A DNA stretch of 61,911 bases from Candidatus Iainarchaeum sp. (GCA_016198125.1 JACQJG010000019.1:1-61911), one strand, 5' to 3'. Shown: positions 44,315 through 53,325, numbered from the stretch's first letter. The notes: generated by a model not told the origin, from the sequence alone. Translations and numbers: made by a program.

Positions 44315-47275
44315 ATGCGCATGCATGCTGAATTTTTGGCCAAAGTACGCGATACCGCGTCTTACTTGAAAGAACACAGTGATTGGGTAGTGTGCCATCA
44401 TTATGACTGCGACGGCATTACCTCTGGAAGCATTATTACGCAAGCGTTGCGCAGGAATGGCGCGCAGGTAAAGCCTTTTGCCATCAAACAATTGTATTCA
44501 GACACCATTCAGCAAATCAGGCAGGCAGGAAGCCATTTGATTTTCACGGATTTTGGAAGCAGTTTCATTCCTGAATTGCGCGAAGCATTTGGAAGCGATT
44601 TTGTAGTGATTGACCACCACCAGCATGGAACTGGAAAACACGAATGGCACGTGAACCCCATGGAATATGGATTGGAGGGCAGTAGGGAAATTAGCGCCGC
44701 GGGCATTTCTTATCTGGTGGCACAGGAAATGAACGCAAAGAACAGGGACTTTGCAGGGCTTGCAGTGGTGGGGGCCGTGGGAGACATGCAGGACTATGAA
44801 ACGCCTGAAGGAAAGCTGATGGGATTGAATGAAAAGATTATTGAAGATGGAATGGAAGAAGGAGTGCTGGAAAAGAAAGTGGACCTGCGGTTGTATGGAC
44901 GCATTTCAAGGCCTTTAACCCAATTTTTAATGTATTCAACGTCTCCCATTCTGCCCTTTTTGACTGCGCAAAAGGAAAACTGCACGGCATTCTTGGAACG
45001 CAACGGCATTCCCTTGCAAGAGAATGGACGCTGGCTGGCTTATGAGGATTTAAATGCAGAGAAAAAAAAGGCGCTGAGCACCGCGATTATCCTGCACTTG
45101 AACGAAAACAATGTCCCTGAATGGAAGGTTCGCGAGCTGATTGGCGAAGTGTATACATTGAAACGCGAAGACCCGCATTCTGCGCTGAGGGATGCAAAGG
45201 AATTTTCAACCGTATTAAATGCATGCATGACCCCCGGTACAGAGGTATATTTGAATGGAAAGCCAACTCCTATTGAAGAGGTAGTAGACCAAACAGCTAT
45301 TTTCTCAGTTAAAAATGGTCAGATTGTACGGGACTCAATGATGCAATTACACCAAATTCCATTACCAGAAGGCATTCCAGTTCTCGAAATAACGACAAAG
45401 ACGGGCCGAAGAGTTTCTTTGACCGCTAACCATGAACTGATGACGCTTAAAGATGGGGAAGTAAGCTGGGCCCCTGCCGAGTCGCTTTCTATTGGAAACT
45501 ATATTGCCATTTCAAAATTGATACCCGAGGTTGGAAAACCAATTGATTTTTGGGATTTTTTTTCGATGGGCGATTTCGAACATAAAAACGAGCATGTTCG
45601 CGGCCCACTTTCAATAAAATACGTAAAAATCCCTCTTTTTGATAAAGACCTGGGATTCCTGTTAGGGTACATTGCAGGAGATGGCCATGTTAAAAAAACT
45701 GGTTCAGGGATTGATATCGCATTTTCAAAAAAACCGCGGGACAAGTATTCTTTCGAAAAAATAAGGGAAATAATGAAGTATAAATTTGGAATTGGCAGTT
45801 GTTACATCTCAGAAAAACCAACTTATTTCAATGCCATATGGCACAGCACCACTCTTTCAAAAATAATTCAAGGATTTGGAATCCCAATAGGAAAAAAAGG
45901 GAATATTGTAAGCTTCAACAAACGGTTTTTGGAGGCTGAAAAGCCAGTTATCTCCGGTATTCTGAGCGGGTTGTTCTCAAGTGATGGCAACATTTACAAA
46001 GGAGGAGTTGAGTTCTCAAGCCATTCAAAAAGTCTCGTAAATCAAATGAGTTACCTTCTACAGCGGTTTGGAATAACCCCCCATATTACACATAGAAAAT
46101 GCCCTGATTGCCCAGGAGAAAAATATCGTTTGCTCGTGTGCGGAAGGACAAATATTCAGAAGTTTGTCCAAGATATTGGGTTTCCCTACCAAGAGACAAA
46201 TTCAAAACTTATTGAAACAACAAGACAAATGAGCACAGTTAATTCGCGAGAGCTTTACCTCCCTGTTAGAGAAAAGCTTTTACGGCTGTTTGAACTATTC
46301 GGCGCCCCGAAAAACTGGTCAGCCCACTTCACGTATTATGGCAAAGGCAAACAGCCCAGCATAGAAAATGTAAGAAAGTACCTTGATTATTTCAGTCGGT
46401 GCATAGAGAAATGTGAAAAGAGCTTAAAAGAGAGAGATTTCAGTCAAATGCCAAAAAACATTCGATTCAGTCAAACCAAAATAGCGAAAGCATGTGGAAT
46501 TTCATCCGCTTGGCTTATGAAAATTCGACGAGGAAAGGCCCCGGGGAAAAATGCAAATAAAAAACTCGAAAATGGATTTAATTTCTATGCTGAAAAAATG
46601 CAAGTGGCTAAAAAAATTATTCTGGAAATCCAGCAATTTGTAGACTCTGATATTTATTGGGATAAAATAGAAATGATTAATGAGTGCAAAGATAGGCCCG
46701 CCTTCGTCTATGACTTAACGATTGAAAAAAACCACAATTATTTAGCAAATGGCATAGTAGTACACAACTGTGGACGCCACGGGCTTGCAACTGTGGGCTT
46801 GCACGTGTGCCTGGGCGACCGCAATGAATACTATCAGCGCGCCCTTGCATTGCTGGCAGAGCACCGAAAACAATTGGCAGAAGGAATCAATTTAATGCTC
46901 ACTCAGGGCTTGCAGGAATTTGAAACATTTTACTTTTTTGATGCACGCGAAAAAATAAAGGAAAGCATTGTGGGAATCGTGGCAGGAATGTTATATGGTT
47001 CTGGTGCCGTGGCAGGAAACAAGCCCATTATTGCATTTGCACACAGCGAAGACGGAAACATTAAGGTAAGCGGTCGGGGGAATTCTGAACTGGTGCGCAG
47101 GGGATTGAACCTGGGAAAGGCATTGAAGGAAACGTGCAACGAGCTAAGCACGTATGCAGAAGGCGGTGGCCACAAACCAGCTGCTGGGTGCAGGATTCTT
47201 GCAGGCGAAAAAGATGATTTTTTGCGCGTGTTGAACGAGAAAATAAGGCAGGGGTATGCGCGCGTACAGGCTTAA
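44315..47275 (+). CDS. recJ: RecJ-like DHH-family single-strand exonuclease containing an intein
   Basis: The spliced protein is about 471 residues. The DHH domain shows WVVCHHYDCDGITSG (motif I, DxD), LIFTDFGSS, VVIDHHQHG (the DHH motif) and VVGAVGDMQDYE; the C-terminal DHHA1 half shows GRGNSELVRRGLNLGKAL and YAEGGGHKPAAGCRI. Archaeal RecJ-like proteins (including GAN) associate with the replisome. The intein (45224-46768) splits the conserved LNACGRHG. ATG 44315 is the only good start, with ATG 44321 next. Confidence 0.9.
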   Translation: MRMHAEFLAKVRDTASYLKEHSDWVVCHHYDCDGITSGSIITQALRRNGAQVKPFAIKQLYSDTIQQIRQAGSHLIFTDFGSSFIPELREAFGSDFVVIDHHQHGTGKHEWHVNPMEYGLEGSREISAAGISYLVAQEMNAKNRDFAGLAVVGAVGDMQDYETPEGKLMGLNEKIIEDGMEEGVLEKKVDLRLYGRISRPLTQFLMYSTSPILPFLTAQKENCTAFLERNGIPLQENGRWLAYEDLNAEKKKALSTAIILHLNENNVPEWKVRELIGEVYTLKREDPHSALRDAKEFSTVLNACMTPGTEVYLNGKPTPIEEVVDQTAIFSVKNGQIVRDSMMQLHQIPLPEGIPVLEITTKTGRRVSLTANHELMTLKDGEVSWAPAESLSIGNYIAISKLIPEVGKPIDFWDFFSMGDFEHKNEHVRGPLSIKYVKIPLFDKDLGFLLGYIAGDGHVKKTGSGIDIAFSKKPRDKYSFEKIREIMKYKFGIGSCYISEKPTYFNAIWHSTTLSKIIQGFGIPIGKKGNIVSFNKRFLEAEKPVISGILSGLFSSDGNIYKGGVEFSSHSKSLVNQMSYLLQRFGITPHITHRKCPDCPGEKYRLLVCGRTNIQKFVQDIGFPYQETNSKLIETTRQMSTVNSRELYLPVREKLLRLFELFGAPKNWSAHFTYYGKGKQPSIENVRKYLDYFSRCIEKCEKSLKERDFSQMPKNIRFSQTKIAKACGISSAWLMKIRRGKAPGKNANKKLENGFNFYAEKMQVAKKIILEIQQFVDSDIYWDKIEMINECKDRPAFVYDLTIEKNHNYLANGIVVHNCGRHGLATVGLHVCLGDRNEYYQRALALLAEHRKQLAEGINLMLTQGLQEFETFYFFDAREKIKESIVGIVAGMLYGSGAVAGNKPIIAFAHSEDGNIKVSGRGNSELVRRGLNLGKALKETCNELSTYAEGGGHKPAAGCRILAGEKDDFLRVLNEKIRQGYARVQA
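45224..46768 (+). other. A/T-rich intein with homing endonuclease and HTH insert in the RecJ-like protein
   Basis: Begins with Cys (CMTPGTEVYLNGKP, block A) and ends VVHN followed by Cys+1 of CGRHG. Block B is RVSLTANHELMTL (Thr and His present) and block F VYDLTIEKNHNYLANG. LAGLIDADG-type helices are FLLGYIAGDG and ILSGLFSSDG. Near the C-terminal part of the endonuclease is IRFSQTKIAKACGISSAWLMKIRRG, a helix-turn-helix likely used for DNA recognition. The DNA is visibly richer in A/T than the flanking exteins (codons AAA, ATA, AGA common), pointing to recent arrival. All splice residues are present. Confidence 0.9.
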
Positions 47276-47279
47276 CACC

Positions 47280-47290
47280 TAATTAAATAC
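47280..47290 (+). promoter_or_regulatory. TATA-like box upstream of 47312
   Basis: TAATTAAATAC lies about 25-30 bases before the ATG at 47312, the right place for a leaderless transcript starting at that ATG rather than at the GTG 47457. Confidence 0.5.
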
Positions 47291-47311
47291 TCTGCAAGCT
47301 TTTGAAATGGC

Positions 47312-47479
47312 ATGGGGAAAGTCAAAGACTTTTTTCGCCGAACGATCGGGCGCTGGGCCCAGATAAAGGGAACAACACGCGGTCCAGCCAAGACAACCCC
47401 CTGCAACGTCTCAAAACCGGCCTCCAAAGGAAAAGAATGTTTCCATTGTCAAACTCGTGTCATTCTGGCGGGACTATGA
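47312..47479 (+). other. Probable 5' part of the gene at 47457, in another frame
   Basis: An ATG frame of 55 codons (MGKVKDFFRRTIGRWAQIKG ...) starts just behind a TATA-like box and runs into the next gene, ending in its beginning. Skipping one A in the AAAA run at 47431-47434 would join it smoothly to NVSIVKLVSFWRDYDKG of the downstream frame. Either a sequencing or assembly slip, a real frameshift mutation, or an independent small protein. I favour a single gene of about 255 residues. Confidence 0.45.
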
Positions 47480-48080
47480 CAAGGGCTTGCGCAGAAGCAA
47501 AAATCGAAAGCCCGGAAATGCACCAGGAAAACAACCTTGGTTTGACCAGTTGGGAGTAAAGAAAACCGCGCAGCCTGTGGCCGTAACAAGGACCCTTATT
47601 GGAAACGTTCGAACGTTTAAGCAAAAACGGGATTTAATAGCCCACCTTGTCCTTGTAAGGCGAATAAATGACATTGGAAGGAACGCCCATTTTAGGTATT
47701 TTGAATTCCAGCCCGCGCGCATTCTTTCCATCGACGTTCCAAGGCATCGAATCCTTGAAAGAGCGTACCGCGCGCCAAGCCTTTATGATATCACTAAAAG
47801 TGCAGAACGTGACGAGCCATTGCAACAATACTCGCTGTATGGAGATTATTTCCTTCAACGGATGAAGAGGAGGGGAATTCCAATGCCAGCAGTGGTGCGC
47901 GCCCTGTATGACATGGAAGGAGAGGTTGAACAATGGTTTAGGGACATCCCAAGATTTGACTGGCATACCTCAAACGTCCTTGTACTGGACGTTGATCCAA
48001 TAACCAAAAAACCGTTGGTTGCGTTTGTGGATCACGGCCCCCGGCCAAAAAAGTCACTAAAACAAGTGTTCGGCACTTGA
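47457..48080 (+). CDS. Unrecognised basic protein (possibly 5'-frameshifted)
   Basis: 207 residues from a GTG. No family recognised; the body is rich in Arg, Tyr and Phe with a well-formed C-terminus (SNVLVLDVDPITKKPLVAFVDHGPRPKK). The DWHTSNVLVLD and VDHGP elements recall a kinase-like or nucleotidyl-transferase-like fold but this is weak. The frame remains open upstream to 47367 without a better start, and the promoter-like box points to 47312, so the true start probably lies there. Confidence 0.55.
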   Translation: MSFWRDYDKGLRRSKNRKPGNAPGKQPWFDQLGVKKTAQPVAVTRTLIGNVRTFKQKRDLIAHLVLVRRINDIGRNAHFRYFEFQPARILSIDVPRHRILERAYRAPSLYDITKSAERDEPLQQYSLYGDYFLQRMKRRGIPMPAVVRALYDMEGEVEQWFRDIPRFDWHTSNVLVLDVDPITKKPLVAFVDHGPRPKKSLKQVFGT

Positions 48081-48101
48081 AACTCAAACAAGCCCCTAGT
48101 C

Positions 48102-48989
48102 TCATGCGGTTCTAGTAGCAAACGCCTTCCAGCTTTTTTCCGTGTAGGAATGAACAAGTTTTTGCGCTATGATTTGGCTTTCGCATACCGCGCAAATGGT
48201 GGGCCCTGCGCCCGCAAGAATGGCATTCAAAACGCCTGGAACGCGTTTTATTTTTTCAATTTCCTGGAAAACGGGAAGGTATTCGGGTAATTTCAAGAAC
48301 TCGAATGCGTTGCCCATTTCACGCGCAACGGATTCCATGGAATGGGAATGAATGGCCGCACGCATGCGCTCCACTGAAGGATGCATGGAAACGTTTTCAA
48401 CGCGGAAGTGGGAGTAAATCCACTTGGTTTTGTCCGCAGGCACGTGAATGGGCGGCACTACAAACGCCAAAAACAAAGCCGGGCACGGTTCAATGGGGGT
48501 TATTTTTTCGCCTCTTCCCTGCGCCCTGCACGTGCCCCCATAAATGAAGAATGGAGCATCGCTGCCCAATACTGCGGCTTTTTCCGCCAATGCCTGTTTT
48601 GAAAGGTTCAACGCCCATGCCGCATTCAAAGCCTTTAAAACAGTGCCTGCATTGGAACTGCCTCCTCCAAGTCCTCCTGCGCTTGGAATTTTCTTGTCCA
48701 AAACGATTTCAATGCCCGGGGCTTTTTTTCCAGGGTTTTTTTGCACAAAGACTTCTTGCATTACTTGAACGGCCTTGAAGGCAAGGTTTTTTTCATCCGT
48801 TGGAATACTTGAGTCACTGCATTGAATGCGAATGGAAGCGGGCTCTCCACGTGGGTGAATGATAATGGTGTCATGCAATTCCAGTTCTTGCATGACAAAG
48901 TCCACTTCGTGAAAGCCATCTGAACGTTTGAATAAAATGTCGAGGATTAAATTGACTTTGGCTGGAGAGTTTAAAAGTTGCATGGGCAT
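48102..48989 (-). CDS. ispE: 4-diphosphocytidyl-2-C-methyl-D-erythritol kinase
   Basis: MEP pathway step 4: ATP-dependent phosphorylation of the 2-hydroxyl of CDP-methylerythritol. A GHMP kinase of 295 residues from ATG 48989 (TGATG overlap with the upstream gene). Motifs: LLNSPAKVNLILDILFKRSDGFHEVDF (motif with substrate Lys and His), the ATP loop PSAGGLGGGSSNAG and GSDAPFF with the catalytic Asp. The C-terminal AILAGAGPTICAVC is the third GHMP motif. Full-length and intact. Forms a leftward pair with the SnoaL-like gene, with ispH behind. Confidence 0.93.
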   Translation of the reverse strand: MPMQLLNSPAKVNLILDILFKRSDGFHEVDFVMQELELHDTIIIHPRGEPASIRIQCSDSSIPTDEKNLAFKAVQVMQEVFVQKNPGKKAPGIEIVLDKKIPSAGGLGGGSSNAGTVLKALNAAWALNLSKQALAEKAAVLGSDAPFFIYGGTCRAQGRGEKITPIEPCPALFLAFVVPPIHVPADKTKWIYSHFRVENVSMHPSVERMRAAIHSHSMESVAREMGNAFEFLKLPEYLPVFQEIEKIKRVPGVLNAILAGAGPTICAVCESQIIAQKLVHSYTEKSWKAFATRTA

Positions 48990-49381
48990 CAGGCAGTTGT
49001 TTTTGTTCTCCAATACTCATTCAAATAGGAAATTTTATTTCCTTTCATTTTTAGTATCATAATCCCAGCCATGCGGCCTTTTCTCCATTTTTGGTCGTGC
49101 GCCCATTTATGGGTGCTTTTGCATTCCCACTCTGCAAAACCCGTTTTACCGTCCAAAGAAATGTATGCTTTTTTCAGGCGAAATTGAATGCTCTTTGTAT
49201 TTTTTGCAACTACGCGTTCCCAAAAAGCCTTTATTTTTTTATGGCCCTGTAAGGGCGCGGCTAATGGACTTTCCTGATACACTGCATTTTTTATAAAACA
49301 GTCCAAAATCAGCTTTGAATCCCTTTGTTCCCAGGCTTTGCCATATAGTTCCATGACTTGTTTTACTTGGCGTGCATTCAT
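48989..49381 (-). CDS. NTF2/SnoaL-like protein
   Basis: 130 residues with the alpha+beta cone pattern: VMELYGKAWEQRDSKLILDCFIKNAVYQESPLAAPLQGHKKIKAFWERVV, later AEWECKS and ISYLNEYWRTKT. This fold can be an enzyme pocket (ketosteroid isomerase, SnoaL) or just a binding domain. Its stop overlaps the ispE start (TGATG), so it is translationally coupled to the MEP pathway kinase, which is unusual company. Its own start follows the end of ispH by about 20 bases on the same strand. Confidence 0.72.
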   Translation of the reverse strand: MNARQVKQVMELYGKAWEQRDSKLILDCFIKNAVYQESPLAAPLQGHKKIKAFWERVVAKNTKSIQFRLKKAYISLDGKTGFAEWECKSTHKWAHDQKWRKGRMAGIMILKMKGNKISYLNEYWRTKTTA

Positions 49382-49401
49382 GTACAGTACCTTTTTCTGT
49401 T

Positions 49402-50415
49402 TCAGTGCACGACATACGCAGGCCTGATAATTTCAGGCGTTGCATGATTTGCGCGGTGGTCGTATTCAATCAGCCAGTTCACCACGTCTTCAATGTCTTC
49501 GTCTGGAGTGGAAGCGCCGGCACCGATTCCAACGTGCTTTTTTCCTTTAAACCAGTCGTCTTTCAGTTCTTCCCTGCTTTCCACCCACTTCGTGTCAGTA
49601 ATTTTTGAGCATAATTCGTATTGGCGTTTGGTGTTCCCTGAATTCTTCCCCCCAATGATGATCATGCAGTCTGCTTTGTGCGCCAATTCTACTGCGCCGG
49701 GTTGCATTTCGTGCATGGCATTGCAAATCGTGTTGTACACGCGCACTTCCCGCGCCTTGTTTTGCAAAACCGAAACAATGGCTTCCACGTTGTCATTGGA
49801 TTGCGTGGTTTGGCTTACAATTCCAAGCTTTGGAATGGTGGGGTAATACAATTTCTCAACGATTTGGCCTGACTCGGTTTCGCGCATGATTTCATCCGTT
49901 GTAAAGTACTGTTTTTTGTCCAAAAAAAGTTTTTTGGCCTCTTCCGGGGTTTCAACGACAAGGGCGTTGGGCGCATAAGACTTAATGCCTTCCACTTCCG
50001 GGTGGCCGTGTTCTCCGATGACAATGACCTGGTACTTTGCATCGTACAATTCTTTTGCGGTTTTGTGCACCATGGTTACAAAAGGGCACGTGGTGTCAAC
50101 TACATTGAATCCTTTTTCCCTGGCTTTTTCCAATGCCTGGACTGGGACTCCGTGGGCGCGCATGAGCACAGTAGAACCGGAAGGAACTTCATCCATGGAC
50201 GTTAAGTGGGGCAATTTGGAGATCTTGCTTGCAGCATAGGGATTGTCTTCCACCAGTTTTCCACCCCTATTCACAATGTCTTGTACAACCCGTTGATTGT
50301 GCACGGGCATGCCATACAAGTACGCAGAACCTTTGGCAAGGGTTTCTTTGGACAGTTTAACGGAACGCTTAACGCCAAAACAGAAGCCTGCGGCTTTGGC
50401 CAGTTCAATCTTCAT
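49402..50415 (-). CDS. ispH: 4-hydroxy-3-methylbut-2-enyl diphosphate reductase
   Basis: Last MEP step: reduces HMBPP to a mixture of IPP and DMAPP using a [4Fe-4S] cluster. Three cluster cysteines are visible: GFCFGVKR (12), TTCPFV (near 97) and NTICNAM (near 200). Substrate-binding YGMPVHNQ, RAHGV, GEHGHPEV with the proton-donor Glu, and GGKNSGNT are also present. 337 residues, slightly longer than typical owing to a short C-terminal extension. It heads the leftward operon ispH-SnoaL-ispE and is divergent from dxr. Confidence 0.95.
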   Translation of the reverse strand: MKIELAKAAGFCFGVKRSVKLSKETLAKGSAYLYGMPVHNQRVVQDIVNRGGKLVEDNPYAASKISKLPHLTSMDEVPSGSTVLMRAHGVPVQALEKAREKGFNVVDTTCPFVTMVHKTAKELYDAKYQVIVIGEHGHPEVEGIKSYAPNALVVETPEEAKKLFLDKKQYFTTDEIMRETESGQIVEKLYYPTIPKLGIVSQTTQSNDNVEAIVSVLQNKAREVRVYNTICNAMHEMQPGAVELAHKADCMIIIGGKNSGNTKRQYELCSKITDTKWVESREELKDDWFKGKKHVGIGAGASTPDEDIEDVVNWLIEYDHRANHATPEIIRPAYVVH

Positions 50416-50485
50416 ATACTAAACCCCCACCCACGTGGTCTTAAACATTGGCCAAAAAGCATTTAAACCCTTCACGGTGATTGTC

Positions 50486-50506
50486 TAAGTGGGGTTCGAC
50501 CACTTA
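50486..50506. promoter_or_regulatory. Perfect inverted repeat in the ispH-dxr divergent region
   Basis: TAAGTGG, a 7-base spacer GGTTCGA, then CCACTTA: a perfect 7-bp inverted repeat. It sits about 20-40 bases after a CATTTAAACC TATA-like box (about 50458-50467) that could serve dxr, so it would lie at the transcription start or in a short leader. A candidate operator or leader hairpin controlling the MEP genes. It is not a tRNA: there is no acceptor or anticodon arm around it. Confidence 0.5.
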
Positions 50507-50549
50507 CATTTAATGCCAGGTAAACCCCTGCCTTTGAAGGAAATTGCCC

Positions 50550-51740
50550 ATGTCAGTCCAAAAACAATATCCAAAATGCCTGGCCTTGCTGGGCAGCACG
50601 GGAAGCGTTGGAACGCAAACCCTTGACTGCGTGCGCATGCACCCAAACGAATTCAAAGTTTTGGCATTAACGGCGCAAAACAACATTGACTTATTGGAAA
50701 AGCAGGCACGCGAGTTCAGCGTGGAAACTGTGGGTATTGCCAACCTGGAAAAAGCAGAAGAGTTTAGGCGGCGCGTGAAAGGAAAAATTCACGTGGAAGA
50801 AGGATTGGAAGGCATTTTGAAAATTTGTGCATATGAGGAAGCAGACACCGTGTTAAATGCCCTGGTGGGAAACATTGGGCTGCGCCCTACGCTCCATGCC
50901 ATGAAGCATAAAAAAAACGTGGCGTTGGCCAACAAGGAAACCATGGTAAGCGGCGGAGAACTTGTCATGGAAGCCGCGCGCAGGAACAAGGTCCATTTGG
51001 TCCCCATTGACTCCGAGCACTCGGCGATCTTTCAATGTTTAAATGGGGAAAACAAGGGTGAAATAAGCAAAATCATTCTCACGTGCTCGGGCGGGCCTTT
51101 TCGCGGAAAAAAGTTAAATGAATTGAAAGGGGTAACAAAAGAGCAGGCGTTAAACCATCCCACGTGGAAAATGGGGGGCAAAATAACAATTGACTCTGCG
51201 ACCCTCATGAACAAGGGTTTTGAAGTCGTGGAAGCCATGTGGTTGTATGGGGTGGAGCCTGAACGCATTGAAGTAGTCGTTCACCCGCAAAGCCTCATTC
51301 ATTCCATGGTGGAATTCGTGGATGCAAGCATTATTGCACAACTTGGCACGCACGACATGAGAACGCCCATTCAATATGCGCTCACGTATCCAAGGCGCAT
51401 GAAATGCCCTGCGACGCGCCTCAATTTGTTGGAAGCAAAACAGTTTACGTTTGAAAAACCAGACATGGAAACCTTTCAGTGCCTTGCACGTGGCTATGAA
51501 GCGGCACGCAGGAAGGGAACGACTGCCACGGCCATCAATGCAGTTAACGATGAATGCGTGGGCGCATTCCTTGATGGAAAAATAGAGTTTTTGGACATTC
51601 AGCGCACCATTCAAAAAGTGGCTGAAAAAAACAGGCATGTAACCCACCCCGTATTGGAAGACATTTTGAACGCAGATGAGTGGGCGCGCAGGGAAACAAG
51701 AAAAGAGCTTGGAATAGAACTTTCCATTCCTGTCAGGTAA
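50550..51740 (+). CDS. dxr: 1-deoxy-D-xylulose 5-phosphate reductoisomerase
   Basis: MEP step 2: NADPH-dependent rearrangement and reduction of DXP to methylerythritol 4-phosphate. From ATG 50550 (396 residues), behind GAAGGAAA. The Rossmann motif is LLGSTGSVGTQTLDC; the metal and substrate site is VPIDSEHSAIFQ; the flexible loop GGPFRG and ATLMNKGFEVVEAMWL follow; MRTPIQYALTYPRR is the C-terminal family signature. Complete. Single rightward gene, stop 10 bases from the end of the convergent FG-GAP gene. Confidence 0.95.
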   Translation: MSVQKQYPKCLALLGSTGSVGTQTLDCVRMHPNEFKVLALTAQNNIDLLEKQAREFSVETVGIANLEKAEEFRRRVKGKIHVEEGLEGILKICAYEEADTVLNALVGNIGLRPTLHAMKHKKNVALANKETMVSGGELVMEAARRNKVHLVPIDSEHSAIFQCLNGENKGEISKIILTCSGGPFRGKKLNELKGVTKEQALNHPTWKMGGKITIDSATLMNKGFEVVEAMWLYGVEPERIEVVVHPQSLIHSMVEFVDASIIAQLGTHDMRTPIQYALTYPRRMKCPATRLNLLEAKQFTFEKPDMETFQCLARGYEAARRKGTTATAINAVNDECVGAFLDGKIEFLDIQRTIQKVAEKNRHVTHPVLEDILNADEWARRETRKELGIELSIPVR

Positions 51741-51750
51741 GGCCTGCAAC

Positions 51751-53325
51751 TCATTTTAACACGATTTCATAGGGTTGCGTGGCTTCTAATTTTGAACCGC
51801 TTCCAAGAAAAGCCTGCACATACAAGGGCACAGAGGAAACTAGACTTGGAATGGAAACTGGAATCCAGGTGTTGGTGGGCAGGGAAATAACGGTAAGGGG
51901 GGTTCCAACGAAATTCGTGCACGTGTTTCCACTGGGTTGCCCTGCCTGGCTTGTTCCAATCAACAGCGTAGATGACGCGTAATTGGCCGACGTTATTTGA
52001 ACGTTAACAGTTTCTCCCGGTGAAGGAATGCCTTGAATGTGCAATGCAGGCGTATCATTGACCCCGCAGGCAAGACCATACGGTTTTAGGGTTCCATTGA
52101 AAAAAGTCCATGCCTGCAGGAGGCCGTTTTTATTTGCGGTTGCAATAAAAAAGTCATCGACTCCATTTCCCTCCACGTCTATATTTCCACTCACGGCTTC
52201 TCCAAACTCTGAATTGGATTGCGGGCCCTCAAGGCTTGCTAAAACAGCCCCATTCTTTCCGGATAACACGCGTGCCATGCCCTTAAATTGATTGGCCAGG
52301 GGCGCGCCTGCAAGGACATCCGAGAAACCATCGTTGTCTGCATCCCCTGCATCTGCAACTGCCTTGCCAAACCAGGAAGCAAAAGGCCCATCGGCTTTCC
52401 AAACAAGGGTTTTTGAAACGCCATCATACACGTATACGCGGCCGTTGTTGGAACTGTTAAAAAAAGGGGCTCCAACCACCAAATCTTCCACGTGGTCTCC
52501 GGTGGCATCTTCAATTTGCGCAATTGCCCACCCAAACCAGTCTTGTGCGGCCTCGCCATAAAAAGTGTGCAGGGGCAGAAACGTTTTCCCGGAAAAAACA
52601 AGGACCTTGCCTTCCGGGTTTTGATTGTATAACCCATACGGGGCTCCTGCTGCAAAGTCAGGAACGGCATCGCCATCAAAGTCTGAGAATGCCGTGAGCG
52701 AATACCCTAATTGGCTGGGAGTCAGCCCATTTATTTTTTTCACCAATGCATTTGTTTTTGGGGAAAAAATGTGCACGCTTCCTTCGTTAAAGGCAAGTAC
52801 ATCATGATAGGGGCTGCCAACCAGTATTTCTGGAAAACCGTCTCCTGTTAAATCGCCCATTCCTGCAACACTCCACCCAAAAATGTCTCCTGAATTTTCT
52901 CCGGAAGCGGAGAAAAGAACGCTTCCATTGGCCCCGGACAAAACGCGAACATACCCGGGACCGCTGGGCAGTCCGTCATTCCATTGGGGGGCTCCTACAA
53001 TGAGTTCAGGAACACTGTCCCCGCTGATGTCGGGTATTTTTCCCAATGCGTGCCCAAACCAGTCTCCATTGTTTTGGCCAAACCTTTCCCAAATGACTTG
53101 GCCGTTTTTTCCGGAAAAAAGAACGACTTTATTGGACGCAATGGACCCGGATGCAAGGTCAACAAACCCGTCAAGGTCAACGTCTGCCAAGGGCATCACA
53201 GAACGGCCAATGAATTCTCCGGGGGTTCCATTAACTTCCAGCAACATGCTGGGGGCTGGAAGCGACCACGCAGAAGAGAGTAAGAACAAAAACCCTGCCA
53301 TGCCAAGAAAATGCGCGAATTTCAT
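51751..53325 (-). CDS. Secreted FG-GAP (integrin-alpha-like) propeller protein
   Basis: 524 residues with a signal peptide (FLGMAGFLFLLSSAWSLPAP). About six repeats of the form FGxSVAGMGDLTGDGFPEILVGSP and GDADNDGFSDVLAGAP follow; each holds a DxDxDG-like calcium loop and together they form a seven-bladed-type integrin-alpha propeller. The last 110 residues are a separate beta-domain. An outer-surface or secreted adhesin. It splits the rightward MEP genes dxr and ispD but is on the other strand and has no evident tie to that pathway. Confidence 0.85.
   Translation of the reverse strand: MKFAHFLGMAGFLFLLSSAWSLPAPSMLLEVNGTPGEFIGRSVMPLADVDLDGFVDLASGSIASNKVVLFSGKNGQVIWERFGQNNGDWFGHALGKIPDISGDSVPELIVGAPQWNDGLPSGPGYVRVLSGANGSVLFSASGENSGDIFGWSVAGMGDLTGDGFPEILVGSPYHDVLAFNEGSVHIFSPKTNALVKKINGLTPSQLGYSLTAFSDFDGDAVPDFAAGAPYGLYNQNPEGKVLVFSGKTFLPLHTFYGEAAQDWFGWAIAQIEDATGDHVEDLVVGAPFFNSSNNGRVYVYDGVSKTLVWKADGPFASWFGKAVADAGDADNDGFSDVLAGAPLANQFKGMARVLSGKNGAVLASLEGPQSNSEFGEAVSGNIDVEGNGVDDFFIATANKNGLLQAWTFFNGTLKPYGLACGVNDTPALHIQGIPSPGETVNVQITSANYASSTLLIGTSQAGQPSGNTCTNFVGTPLTVISLPTNTWIPVSIPSLVSSVPLYVQAFLGSGSKLEATQPYEIVLK

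Noticed and set aside
50486-50506. tRNA-like T-arm (GGTTCGA loop)
   Set aside because: The stem is 7 bp with no acceptor, D or anticodon arm on either side; it is a simple inverted repeat in a promoter region.
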